Made by a program: the position numbers and the translations under genes
The notes under the pieces: generated by a model
What the model saw: only the letters and a program-made list of their open reading frames with translations
Told to the model about the DNA's origin: nothing
Database searches by the model: none
From: Massospora cicadina
Taxonomy: Eukaryota > Entomophthoromycota > Entomophthoromycetes > Entomophthorales > Entomophthoraceae
Direction of reading: 5' to 3'
NCBI GenBank assembly: GCA_022478985.1
Contig: JAKSZP010017395.1
Coordinates: 40,362-104,361, forward strand
Length of the DNA: 64,000 nt
Shown here: one piece after another, positions 1 through 11,150 of the stretch
Layout: every line of letters begins with the position of its first letter
Position numbering within the stretch: the stretch's first letter is position 1

Positions 1-3000
1 ACCTTCCCAGTCAGTATGGATGTCCCACTGTGGGGTGGTTGTTAAAAATAACAAAAAATTAAAAAATCACCAACTCCTCCTCATATCTGCATGGCTACAT
101 CCTGGTACAAAAATTGCAAACCAAGTGGACAAAATTTTGATAGTATGTATTTATACATTGTGCACTGCAGCCATGAGGAAACAATTCATAGAAACTATCT
201 CAACACCCACCCTCCTACCAGATATCATCCTGTTGCTCGACTTCAACTGCTGTGATAACCTCAACACAGACCGATGGTCTAACCCCAGGGGATACCCACT
301 GGGGCACATCGAGTTCTGTGCAATGAAGGCATCACTTGGCTTACATGATACCTTCCCCACGGGTCACCACCCTTCCCCACATGACCCACCCCAACATACA
401 AGAGGGAACGCTCATCTCAATGAGCTGCATTGACTACATCCTTGCACCAAAATACCCACCATCTGAACATCTCCAACTTTAGAAAAAAGATCAATTTTTC
501 TGACCACCAACTCGTTTTGGTGCAGCTCTTGCCAACCTGGACTCCCATATAGGCAGTGACTTGGAGGAAGCTACACCCAGAAAACATTAAATTGCCTGGA
601 ATACCAACTGGGTTAAACAAAAGGCCACAAACCCAGAATTTGCAACCTCATTTGTATCAGATCCCATCAAAACCTATAAATTTTTTTTAAAACTGAACTA
701 ATAAATAAAACTCGCCACTTTGCTTCGCGTAAATACATCGCCAACACAGCCACAAACAGGCACACCTTGGCGGAACTGTACCACCTTGAGCTCAACACCC
801 CAAAGTCTGGCTATAGCCCCAATGGGGCACATATGGGCGTAAATATCTGCCCGCTTAAACGCCATCATCTTCGAACACCAGCATATAATCAAAGTATCAA
901 GAAAAGGTAAGTTCATAAAAGAAGGCGAAACCTGCTTGATGTATTTCTTCCACAAATTCCACTCCCATGGCAACCAGCCCACATGCACACAGGTCCGCAA
1001 AAATGAAGGCACCATGGCAACTGGCTCAGCGGAGGTCAAGGCAGAAGTACACCACTACTACACCAAACTATACTGTGACACCTCAACTGACCCCCAAAAA
1101 ATTAGAGATTTTATACACACCGCCAGAATACAAAGTGCACCGCTGGACTATAACCTCCTAAACCTAATCACACAGGAGGAGCTCTGGGACACAGTCCACG
1201 GTGCCTCACATAGGAAATGCCCAGGGCCTGATGGGATACCATACAAAGTTTACAAAAAATACTTCAAAAAAATCACACCTATCCTCTTAGCATCAATGAA
1301 CCAGTGCCTGCTGGAGACACGTCTCCTTCCTAGTGGCCAGGACTCCTATGTCATAAACCTGTTCAAGGATGGCGACAAATTGGGCCTAGCCAATAGGCTC
1401 TTAATTGCACTCTCTAATTCTGATACAAAACTACTTACAAAAATTTTAGCAGCCAGATTAGGCACAATAGCCTCCAAAGTCCTCTCACCCAATTAGTTTG
1501 AGTTCATACCAGGGCGCTCAATATGGACCAATATACACTCCGTCTCCAACATATGTCAGTCCAAAGCAACTGAAGCCCTGGTATTCCTAGACCAGAAGAA
1601 GGTATATAACCGCATTAGTTGGCCGTACCTGAAGGAATGCCTAAGCGCCTTCAAACTCCCACCCAAGTTCATAAACTTGACTATGCTCCTTACAGAATCT
1701 GCATCCATGGCTGTATGCAGCCCTGGCTTTCTAATTAACAAGATCACACCACGCAGAGGGCTCAAACAAGGGGACCCCCTCATTCCAATGCTGTATAAAT
1801 TCAGCTTTGATCACTCCTTCGCATCGCTGAGTCATACCTCATGGGCATAAGTGACAAGGCCAGCAACCAAACAAGCTACTAGCCTTTGCGGATGACTGTG
1901 TGACAGATATAGTTAACATAAAAGATTCCCGACAGATGGAATGCACCCTAGAGGAATATTCCATTGTGAGCAACGCGTCACTTAACAAAAGGAAAACAGA
2001 AATGATCCTCCGTGGCAAGAACATTAACAACTGGGCCACGACGCCCAAACCCCACAGCCCCCACAAAGAATAGCCCACTCATCCTACCCTTTGCATCACC
2101 TCCTACAACTAACCCTGTCTGCCACCTTAGGATATGGCTGGAAACAGGGGGTTATGTCAATGAGACGTTTGAGAAAAATCTACTACAATGAGTTTCCAAC
2201 AGCGTCGCCTCCTCAAGGGAAGATCCCCAGGACTAACGGGGCGAGAAACAGTTGCCAACTCACTCATCCTCCCAATGCTGTGTTTCCCTGCACATGCAAT
2301 ATCCTTCTCACCTACATTCATATTCTCAATCCGCGCACTTATACAGGGATGGTTGTGGCCTAGATCCCGTCCACCTGTATGGGTGGAAACACTCTTTGGC
2401 CCAAGCTCCAGTGGAGGCGTGGTCCTAATAGACTTTGAGGTCCATGCCAACCATATATTGGGCACCTGGATAAAGGAAGTCCTAGACCCAGATCTCCCTC
2501 AACAACCCTGGTCTAGAGCGGCGAGGGTTAACTTTGCACAGGCGCTCAAAATATCCAACCCACACAAATTGTCCAGCCTGCTCACATACCTTACAACTGC
2601 CCCAACTCAGCGGGCACACATGGAACCCCCTTCACTTTAAACGCCTTCTCCACACCATCCATTACATGGGATGGACCGTCACTATATAAGAAACTAGTCA
2701 GGGAAAAGGAAGTCCCAGAGCTCACTTCACGCTAAGGAAACCAGAGGACAACCCCCAGAGGGACACACATGATGTAGCCCCATTCATTGTGAGAATCGAC
2801 TACCTAGATGCTTTAGACATCCCATACTATCTCACAACACAGAAGGCAATATGGAGGCTAACACATCATCCCCTCCTCCAGCCAAGGGTAAGAGCTAACA
2901 CCTAGCGCTTCCTCAGAAGAACCTCAGAATAGCAGATCGCTCCAACTCCCTTCATGCAACGTGCGCAGTATGTGGAGGGGATGGCACCCTACACTACCGC

Positions 3001-3391
3001 CTTGAGGCATGCCCCCCATCTTGAGCCATATGGCAGGAAGTTGCGCGTCTGTTAAGAACCCAAAATGACCAGGAGCTGTCAATATCCTGAAGCCTCCTCG
3101 CACTCCAACTTAAATCCCCAATACCACCCACACTCTGCTCCCTGATAGTCGCCATTGCATTGTGGACAATCCACACCATAACACTGGATGCCTTCAAGGG
3201 AACCATGCCCACTATCCATGGAAAAATCAGCAGATTTCACCTACACCCACTGGAACATTTTAAAAGTATGGCTTTTTGGATACATGAGGCCGAAGCAACA
3301 ACTTGTTGAATCATGGTTCCCATTCTGGTTTCTGAATATGGACCCCTTCCTCCACGCCTGCTCCATAACAGGGGATACCCCTTCAGAGTAA
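1..3391 (+). pseudogene. LINE ORF2 (endonuclease/reverse transcriptase), broken, G1
   Basis: ORF2 remnant of a two-ORF LINE, which would nick target DNA and prime reverse transcription there. The translation is spread over several frames. The endonuclease part reads SHCGVVV and later LLLDFNCCDNL. The RT region has CPGPDGIPYKVYKKYF (about 1218-1263), a degraded FLDQKKVYNRISW block (about 1588-1626), RGLKQGDP (about 1756-1780) and FADDCVTDI (about 1877-1903, the catalytic FADD box). The C-terminal region has a Cys-rich CAVCGGDGTLHYRLEACPPS stretch (about 2960-3020) and ends with LHACSITGDTPSE before the stop at 3391. Several W or Q codons are now stops. Not functional. Confidence 0.88.
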
Positions 3392-3547
3392 GGCATTCAA
3401 CTCCCCTATACCTGGAGGTACTGGCTGACAACAGGGGTAGCCCGTCTACTCTGGGGTGCCTGAATCTTGCTATACTTCATCTCCCCCTATCCCATTACAT
3501 ATATCAGTATTGTCCGTCCCCTGGTCAGCTTACCTTGGTTAAATAAA
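1..3547 (+). mobile_element. LINE family G, copy G1, 5' end outside window
   Basis: Degraded non-LTR retrotransposon. It is collinear with copy G3 from about 58744 to 62308: position 1 onward matches the endonuclease stretch that in G3 begins near 58744. It ends with the family tail (TGTCC, GTCCCCTGGTC, then CTTGGTTAAATAAAATA) near 3547. Its true 5' end lies left of the window, so no target-site duplication can be checked. Stops and frameshifts are frequent. Confidence 0.9.
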
Positions 3548-4630
3548 ATATGATTACTATTTCATTGGGGAATGTTGCCAAAAATTTGGATATTGAGTAA
3601 TTCAGCTTGAAACGAGAAATTACTCATGGAGAATCTTCAGGTTTAGTAGCTGACATGTGGGCTGATGTGAATGGTGATTAAGTACACTATTTCCCGTGAA
3701 AATCAGCTACAATCTTTCCCAAAATCAGTCCAATACTTCTTTTTGTCGGATAGGCTTGCTGAGACCATTGTGGTTACCACAATTACCCTAACACATTTCC
3801 TCCATTACTTTCATCTATAAAAATTCATAATTTTAATAATAATAAACACCTTAGACCTATATGTTATTTTTTATTACATCTTGTAGTCCATCTGCTTCTT
3901 GTTGAAGAGAGTTCTTGTCTAAGTGTCAACGCCAGAGTGAGGCTAAAGTCAATTAAATCTTTATATATTGCTAGAGTGAGGCTAAAGTCAATTAAATTTT
4001 TATATATTGCTAGAGTGAGGCTGAAGTCACTTGTCATAATCTTATCCGCCGGGGTAGTGGTGAATCTACACATTCATAAAGGCTTGACTAAGCTAATTGT
4101 CTCAATAAAGTTAGCAAGTATATATTTAATTATAGAATCAGCAGTTAAGTGAACCTGTGCGCCATTGAAAACTCAGAAGTTTTTACACTTGTTTTGTTGA
4201 AGACATGGGTGTGATGCCACATATCACTTATTTTGTTTAGGCCAGGGGACCCAAAGCTCATGGGCGTTGAAATTATACCTTGCTGCTTTTCTTAGGCCAA
4301 AAAGTCTATTTTACAGTTAATACATCTAGAATGATTTTTCGAAATATAAGTTTACCTATCTTTACCTAAAAAAGGTTAAAGGAGACAAATTTTATATGCA
4401 TAGAAAATAAATTATAAGGGTATCTGGTAGGGTACCCGGACCATCTCTATGCATACTAAGTCATAATCTATTTTTCATTTTCTAACTGTGATTCATTTTC
4501 CATATAGATTAGGTTTGAACCCTGATTTTAGGGCTTGAAATTTGTTGGGGAATAACTCCAACTATGTTTTTAGTATTAAATGGTTCATTTTCAAATCCCG
4601 TCATCCAACTCATCTGAATCTCCAATTTGG
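3548..4630. other. non-coding stretch, no recognised gene
   Basis: About 1.1 kb between the tail of LINE G1 and the 3' LTR of element H. It is AT-rich and holds a short tandem repeat (listed separately). I see no coherent coding, LTR termini or tRNA-like sequence. Confidence 0.5.
3934..4029. repeat. 39-bp tandem repeat, about 2.5 units
   Basis: Unit AGAGTGAGGCTAAAGTCA followed by ATTAAATCTTTATATATTGCT. Unit 1 is 3934-3972, unit 2 is 3973-4011, and a partial third unit starts at 4012. Units 1 and 2 differ at about one base. The short open frame across it is a by-product of the repeat. Confidence 0.9.
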
Positions 4631-6430
4631 GTATTTATCCCAACACTCACATTCTTTTGTTAGCTGACTTGGTGTGGAAGGGTTATGTTCCACATAGATT
4701 AAACACCAGGCAACCTTCTGAAGAGACATAGCATATCTTATTGTGTAAATCTTCTTCTTATGCTACCCAATGTAGCACTGCTTGCTCATTAGAACTGTTC
4801 TTTGCCTTTATGGGTTATTCTATTTACCACTCTTAAACATAACTTTGATACATTGGCCTGACACAAAACTTAACAGAAACCTCGACCAACATCTTCCCTG
4901 GCTTTCTCAGTTGCCTAAGGTGTTTCTTAAACAAGTCTCTTCTACTTTATATCCCAGACTGGTTACCAACAATCTCTTCAATTAAGCCCAAATTATGTGG
5001 AAAACAAGGATATGATTAAGATTCTTGTGGTATAGGATTTTAATTATAATAAGATTATATTTTTTAAACTTACTGTATAGATTCAAGATATAAAATGAAT
5101 GTAAAATAGGAAACGATTGAGAATGGGGTTTGGCGATGTTTTAGGGGATTCAAAGACCCCTAATAAGTCTCTTATTGATTTACACATTGGTGGCGGCATC
5201 AATACTGTTTAATGCTTTAATATGAGAGCTCCATCTCACAGGGGATATCATAGCAGGATGTTAAGTGACCCTTGCTTGATACAATCTTCTGGGTCTGAGG
5301 TGGCAGTACCTCTTCTGGTAATTAATTCTTATTATGATTTGGGATTATGCTGATCTTCTCATAATTAAATTGATGGCGCTACTCCAATTTGCATCACTTG
5401 AGGAGTTTGATCAACTCTCAAAATTAGTTGATTGCCTTTTTGTGCAATAACTGGACGGAAGGTTTGAATGCTTATGTCAGGGTAATTCAGCTCATTCATT
5501 TCTTCATCTTCAGTGACAGGATGCACCCTCTTCTGGGTGAAGCCTCTCACCAGGGTCATGACTCATATGTATTTATTTAAAGATGAATGCCAAATTATGC
5601 TCCTCATTAAAAAGTTGAAAAACTTTGATGTATTGGGGATGATCCTCAATAGTTATTATTACTATTTCAATAAAATTAGTTGTTCTAAGATCATCAGGGA
5701 CTCATATTGTTAGTTAGTTATGTTAAATAATTATTGGTGACTAAAGCTGAGGACCATAGATTCATTAGTAATTAGCATCTATAATTACAATTTATTATTT
5801 TTTGGAAACTAAAAGCCAATAGTTTCACTAAGATAGACAATAACTTTCTATCTATTGCTTAGTAATTTACATATCTACTTTATACTCATTAACCTTCTGC
5901 TTATTTACCTCCTGCTTTTCATGAATACTCTCTTTGAAACCACAGTTAGTCTTCAGTTAATATAAATAATTTAAGGCTTTATCATAATAAAACATCGTTT
6001 CTTAAATACTTCATTAATCCTATTATAGGTTCTTCTGCCCTTCAGGGCTACCAACCCACCAGGAACTTCAGGTCATGACGCAACATAGAACCAGTTAGGA
6101 TTTGATCCCTCACATCCTGACAATCAGTCACTTTTAATTTATTTGAACCTTCAAAGTTATAAATGGGGTCAGTTTGCATAGTTGTCATCAGCATTTGTGA
6201 TGTCATCTTCATACTGGAAAGCTACTTTATTTTCCAGGTATCAAATTATTTTAGATGAATTCATAATCCGCTGGAGACTTTCTTGGGATGTCATCATCTA
6301 TATAAAGAAATTGATTTTCCTTGTCTGCGACTTGTTCTCATATTTCTAAATTATGAGGTGAAATAAAGTTTGTTTCCTTCCAGAGGGCAAGCAATTATTC
6401 TTCAGCATACACTTGGTGTTTTCCATGACA
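4631..6430 (-). repeat. 3' LTR of element H, interrupted by solo LTR M
   Basis: Aligns with 52228-53401. The shared stretches include the blocks around 4665/52265, 4730/52340, 4880/52460 and 6160/53125. On the minus strand it starts TGTCATGGAA at 6430, directly after the purine tract AGGATGGGAGG (6441-6431), as expected for a 3' LTR. The left boundary is approximate (4631-4658). Without M it is about 1.17 kb. Confidence 0.72.
5514..6122. mobile_element. solo LTR M (609 bp)
   Basis: An insertion absent from the matching 5' LTR of H at about 53080. It begins TGACAGGATG and ends CATCCTGACA, a near-perfect terminal inverted repeat with TG...CA ends. It is flanked by TTCAG (5509-5513) and ATCAG (6123-6127), a 4/5 match to a 5-bp target duplication. 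A stretch near 5710 resembles part of the D LTR, so the two families may be related. Confidence 0.75.
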
Positions 6431-7004
6431 CCTCCCATCCTAAGACAAGACCAGAGTTAGGACCTAAAGTGCCGGGCATGTACTCTGTTAAACACAATAT
6501 TGGTTTTATAATCTCTATTGAAATATGTAACTCTTCTCTTGGCTAGAATCGTTGAAGAGCCAGTCCAAAAGGCTTGCAACTTCTCCATGATGGCCTCCCC
6601 ATACACGCTAAAATAGGAATTTCACTTCTAAACTGAAATCTGATAACTTGTATGTCTCAGACTCTCACGCTGACTCTTAGTGATAATTGCTTCAATGATC
6701 TTGGATGATTCATGACAAATCTTAATCATCTTTCAACCAATTTTTGCTGGTACCTCCCAGGTGGTAGGTTCTTGAAATATGCAGCAATGTCTTGCGCCAA
6801 CAAGGTAACTAGCACTGCTTCTCGCCCATACATGGCCTTAAATGGGACTTGCCAATCATCTGGTTATGACAAAGTCTGTATACTAACAGCGCGATGGAAG
6901 CAGTTGGTCACTTTGATATATAGTTCAAGACCATCTTCTACAATATTTCCCATAAAGTATATTAGCACATAATACACTTCATTTAATTTTAGGATGTAAG
7001 AAGT
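6431..7004 (-). pseudogene. element H integrase, C-terminal part
   Basis: Read on the minus strand, this contains a diagnostic integrase stretch, HNQMIG then VPFKAMYGREAV (about 6870-6810), the H..TG..PF..MYGR block of Ty3/gypsy integrases. It is followed by a KLVERLRF region and LQAFWTGSSTIL, like the SH3-like C-terminal domain (...GP..V). A frameshift separates the blocks. The upstream half of this integrase is at 42374-42935 and element D lies between them. Purine tract and 3' LTR follow directly. Confidence 0.72.
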
Positions 7005-7618
7005 AGTAAATTGCTATCTCTCTACAACTCAATCTATTATCTTCTTCAAGGCTATCAGAAAATTAAGCATATGGTTTCCTCCTGCTATGCCAAATTCTAA
7101 GATCAAATATTTTTGATAGTGATAGTCAAGCAATCGCAGAGGAATCCTCTGGATCTGGCTGCCTCAGAAAGAAGTTCTGTTACAAACAGTATAATTCAAT
7201 TACTGGCGACTGTAAGCTGAGGATAATTGAAAACATTTATATTATTAAATTACTGATTGTTGTGGGTGGATCAAATGCCAAAGATTAATAAATAGTTATG
7301 CAGAGATCTGGTTGTGATTCCACCATGTGTTGCAACAAGCGATTGGTGAGTGAGATTACCTGCTTGGTTAAGCTGTAGGAGTGACTGCAGCAAGAGAGAT
7401 AACAGTAGTGACAGAAAGTGGAAAGGGGATCACTTTTTAGTTGGAAAGCTTAAATGTACTCTGCAGTATGAAGATAATATCTAGTTTAGACCCCTTTTTT
7501 TAGCACTAGTGGTGCCCAACCCAAAAGGGGGTGCCGCCATGCATTTTTTTTGTGAATGAGCCAAATAAAGGAATTATTAGGAATAAAAAATTCCTAATAT
7601 AGCCCCTAAGTTATCAGC

Positions 7619-8351
7619 CTAGGAAGCCATATCAGAAGGTGAAGAGGCTTTAGGGAAGCTTTTGTCTGGAACCCGCTTTAGCTTGTGGACCATGGCGGAA
7701 AGCATTGGGGTGGGAGCATCAGCGACATGGAACATAAGGAGGTATAGTTGTGGGTTTTCTTTCTTTATGATGCCAGCGATGTCCATCGCCCCAACTTGTT
7801 GAGCAAGTTGATGCATAGAAAAAGTGATGAGAGCTGGCACAAAAGTAAAAGACTTGATGCATTGGCAGGTTTGGGAATAATTGGGGTCAAAGAGAGAAGT
7901 TTTTGCCACATTGATGCAAGTGCAGCTCACACCAAAAGTGATCTCTTCAATTTCATATTTTGCATCTTCATCAAAGTTGGAGGGGAAATTTGGGATACAA
8001 ATGCCCTCAACTAGGGGTTCCCTTGCCCCATGGAGAGGTTGGCGGAGGAGGGTGTTGGCGGGGGCAGCTTCAGCTTCCACCAAAATTTTATTTCTATTTT
8101 TATAATTTAGGAAGCTGTTTTTAGTGCAAAAATGGCGGGGGCGCAAATCAGGAGGATTAATAAAAACCTCCTCTAATGCAAAATCTGGCTTGACATTAAA
8201 AAAGCTTGTCACTTTCATCAATCCACTCAAGACACTCAAATGGATTAAGCTCGGCCAGCGCTGTCCCAGACACAGGAGTTGGTGCAGTAACTGAACCTAA
8301 TTGGCTGCAAACAGTTGACCATGGCAGCTCAGCCAAAACTATTTCAGACAT
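7619..8351 (-). pseudogene. family F downstream ORF (ORF-beta), unknown function
   Basis: I do not recognise this protein. A frame opens MSEIVLAELPWSTVCSQ at 8351, shifts one base in a T-run near 8199, and continues FNVKPDFALEEVF, then RQPLHGAREPLVEGICIPNF, YEIEEITFGVSCTC, HQLAQQVGAMDIAG, ending SPSDMAS. The same order of blocks is found in F2 (about 12650-13429) and partly in F3 (about 14900-15420), so the source element encoded it. In F2 and F3 the reading continues past DMAS (Y or W where F1 has TAG), so the F1 end is probably a mutated Trp codon. No membrane segment or known catalytic motif is evident. It sits just before the 3' tail of the element. Confidence 0.72.
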
Positions 8352-9152
8352 CGACTCAGGAGTCCATAACAGATCAAACTATTTATAATTTATTTGAGGT
8401 GAGCTGATTAGGGGATGTACATTACTGAAAATAAAATTAAAACTAAAAACTATTGTAACTAATTGGTTCGGACAAAACACCCAAATGAGCAGATTTAGTG
8501 AAGCACTTTGAACAAAACAACCAACCAGGTGGGCAGCGGAAACTGCTTGTCCCTCCATGGCAGAAGGGGAGGGGGATAGGGGGCTCATCTTCAGCAGCAG
8601 CTTCCTCTTCCCAGAATAGCTTACATGTCAAGGCAGACAGTAAGGGCGTTGGGGCATTGCGGCATGTGGTTCAATATTGCTAATGATTGGTATTTCATGA
8701 AAGTTGCCAGCTAGGAAGATGGCACTGATATATTCAGCTAAAGATTTTTCAGCTTTAATGCAGGCGTCTGAAAGTTTAACATATTTGGCAATATGGTTTG
8801 GGTAATCTTAGCTTTCAGATTCCGTGCTACAGTTACCATGTTCAAGATAGCATCATTAGCATTTTTATGTAATTGTTTCACTGTGATTTTACTCTTTTGA
8901 ATAAGAATTTTGGGGATAACAGGAGGTGGAATTCCTCCTGTGAGCATCACCAAAGATTTGGCGACAGCTTTATGAAGGGGACAACAATCTGGTGTTGCAA
9001 CTGCTTTGACTGCAAGCTGAAGATCACTGCAAAATGATTAAGCATTTGGCCATGGGGTATATTCAGGGGGGTATTTGGCGTCCCATTCTGCATTAACAAA
9101 CTGCTTGATTTGTAGAGATGGTTCTTCAATGAGCTTACTTGATTCATCAATT

Positions 9153-10214
9153 TCAGTCAATACTCCAATGGGTTCTGGTTGAATTTAATTGGGGAATTGG
9201 TGTACAGTTGAGGTTTGCTTGATTAATTGAAAGAATCATGGGATTGAACTGGGATTTAATCTGACTCTTGATTGGAGGAATCATGTGTGGCATTGGGGTG
9301 AGTAGAAGGCTGATTGGTGGTTGCAGATGCAGCTTCAGCAACAGGCTTTGGGGGAGGGGAGAAAGGATTGTACTACATGCTGGAACTTTTATGGGGTGGG
9401 CAGCAGATTGGAGGTCGGCAGATGAGTAGTCCAATCTGTCAGAAGTGGCTAAGGAGGGGCACTTGTGTTTTGAGTGGTCCAACTCAAAACATGATGGACA
9501 GATCGTCCGCCCACCCTCAACATGGTTTAAAACGGATGGTTGGGCGCTGAAGGAATAATGACACAAAGGGAATTGACACAGCGATTTTTCTAATTTCAGG
9601 GCTAATTGTGGCATATGCCTGAGGCCCAGATAGTTGTGTGGCTCCATTTGGGACCACAAATTGTAAGATGGGGCCGGAGGCATAGGCTTCTAAACCGTCC
9701 ATCAGCTCCTAGTAGAGCACTTCAGGGGGGAGGTGGGTGTGCAAACCAGCGAACTGGACCACCAAAGTGGTGTCCGCTGGGAGCTAGGTCCAAGTTGTGG
9801 GAAGAGGGGTGCCCTGGAATACCAGTGGCACATTTGCTGCAGTGGCAACATCAGCTTCACTTGTGAAGCTGATGTTGAAATACCCCTTGTAGGAGCGGAA
9901 ATCTATAAATCTGGCGGTGTTATCTTTGCCTAGCCATTTTCAATAATGGCTTGGTCAAGGTATGGGAAGAGTTTCCTGTATCTGACCCTTAGGCCATAAC
10001 ATATGTTACTATGGGGGAGTACCAGGGGGCAGCAAGGTACCGCTTGGGTATGAGCAAGGTGGGCGTCGAGATCCTTGGGAGGAACGAATCATCACATGGG
10101 TTTGGAATGACAGAGTGAGCCACTATGAGAACGTTTTCCTGCTGGACGGAAAATGGTGGAGGGAGTTTCGCTGCTGCCCCACACTGGAGCAGCCGGCGTA
10201 GAATCTGAGGACAT
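9153..10214 (-). pseudogene. family F upstream ORF (ORF-alpha), zinc-knuckle protein
   Basis: It starts MSSDSTPAAPVWGSS at 10214, the same place and wording as the F2 start at 11682. Several stops and frame changes follow. Recognisable blocks are YRKLFPYLDQAIIENG, YIDFRSYKGYFNISFTSEA, VLQFAGLHTHLPPEVLY-like, GPILQFVVPNG and a CCHC knuckle CPSCFELDHSKHKC (near 9440-9485; CX2CX4HX4C). The layout (N-terminal domain, then nucleic-acid-binding knuckle) resembles LINE ORF1 or Gag proteins that coat element RNA. Which it is, I cannot tell. The C-terminal tail is rich in Pro, Ser and Gln. Confidence 0.68.
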
Positions 10215-10314
10215 TGGAGTGAAACTACAATGGGCGATCAAGGTTTACTTTTTATTAATTCATGTAATTTTCTTGGAAAGCTACGCTGAGTGGAAAGAGA
10301 CTTGGTCAAACTAT

Positions 10315-10577
10315 TTAATTTTTTAACATTTTCTTAATTTTGATTGACTGCTGCTTTAAAAGAAGTGCAGAATTCCCTAAGGTTGGGGGTGGGAGAATCA
10401 CACCCCATTTATAGAATTTGGGCATGGCCACAGCTTGGCCGATTCCAGAAGGAGGGGCAGTGGAAGCGGTGGAGGCAGAAATTGCGGGGCAATTGCCCTT
10501 CAAATGATCCAATCCAAAGCACAAGGGGAAAATCATGTGGCCATTCTTGACCTGCACCCAAAAGGGGAGATAGCGTA
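10315..10577 (-). pseudogene. extra zinc-knuckle fragment at 5' end of F1
   Basis: Upstream of the ORF-alpha start, F1 carries a second, partial copy of the knuckle region (FPLCFGLDHLKGNC; the first Cys is now Phe). It runs on into ILPPPTLGNSALLLKQQ. This matches F2 just after its knuckle (CPLCFKLDHSKRRC, then a related ILPSPNL stretch). F1 thus reads as a truncated unit joined to a fuller one. Confidence 0.65.
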
Positions 10578-10786
10578 AATTCTAGTGTAGACTCCTTGAT
10601 TTTGGAAGGGTGAAGCTGCTTTTATAATAAAGAAAACGTTACAAAAGCGCTTTGATTTTACTTTATCTGTTTAATTATCTACAATTGAGGAATGGCAACA
10701 ATTATAACATCCTTCTATTGTATCAGTGGGATTAACCTCTGTACAACCATAGCCAGATCTTATTTAATCTACCAGAAGATCAACAG

Positions 10787-10804
10787 TGGTGTCCACTACA
10801 TGGG
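10787..10804 (+). promoter_or_regulatory. primer-binding site of element D
   Basis: TGGTGTCCACTACATGGG, one base after the LTR end AACA. It begins TGG, complementary to a tRNA 3' CCA, and resembles the sites of A, C, H and I. Confidence 0.75.
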
Positions 10805-11150
10805 ACCAACTGATTCAACATTAAAGCAGCACAATACCTGTAACTATGGCAAATTATAACTATCTTTTCCATGACCCCATGATTCACTAAAACATAGCGG
10901 TGACCCTATGGAATCTTTTAACAAGGAAATAGCCCTGCTCGCCATGACTGTGCCATCTGATCTCAGCGACTCTCCATTGGAATTGCAGTTATCCGCCTGT
11001 CTGGCTCTCAAGTCAGAACAACATGGATGATCCATGGAAGTTAAAGTCACTCAGCTTCATAATATCATGAAGTGGCACCTTTTGGGATACTGACTTTATG
11101 ACAAAGACCAAGTTCAGAATTTTATGAGCATGATATTTAATCAGGGAGAT
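10805..11150 (+). pseudogene. element D leader and gag start, eroded
   Basis: Short coding remnants only: a frame opens MANYNYLFHDPMI near 10844 and is soon broken by stops. I assign it to gag by position, between the D primer-binding site and the E insertion. The gag reading resumes at 28223. The right edge is set by the estimated E junction. Confidence 0.4.

Larger units (their letters stand above)
7497..10580 (-). mobile_element. retroposon family F, copy F1 (about 3.1 kb)
   Basis: Absent from the matching 3' LTR of D. It is flanked by a 17-bp duplication, TCTAGTTTAGACCCCTT (7480-7496) and TCTAGTGTAGACTCCTT (10581-10597), 15/17 identical. On the minus strand it ends GCACCACTAGTGCTAAAAAA, so the A-rich tail abuts the duplication. 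Long duplications and an A-tail point to target-primed reverse transcription by a LINE machinery. F1 encodes two conserved protein regions but no endonuclease or RT. Copies F2 and F3 share the same 3' end. Confidence 0.82.
7005..10785 (+). repeat. 5' LTR of element D, interrupted by F1
   Basis: Matches 41690-42368: both contain TTACTGG(T/C)GACT, the AACAGTAGTGACAGA stretch, the ACTCTGCAGTATGAAG stretch, GGGTGAAGCTGCTTTTATAA and TGTATCAGTGGGATTAACCT, and both end GAAGATCAACA. F1 splits it between 7496 and 10581. The 5' boundary is estimated from the length of the 3' copy and could be off by about 20 bp. Confidence 0.82.

Noticed and set aside
3934..4032. CRISPR-like array
   Set aside because: The repeats are directly adjacent with no unique spacers, and the host is eukaryotic.
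4782..4985. Short ORF with a hydrophobic start, possible membrane protein
   Set aside because: It lies in the H LTR; the matching region of the other LTR copy (about 52380-52560) does not keep the frame.
8498..8683. Plus-strand ORF within F1
   Set aside because: Antisense to the F-family coding direction and not kept in F2.
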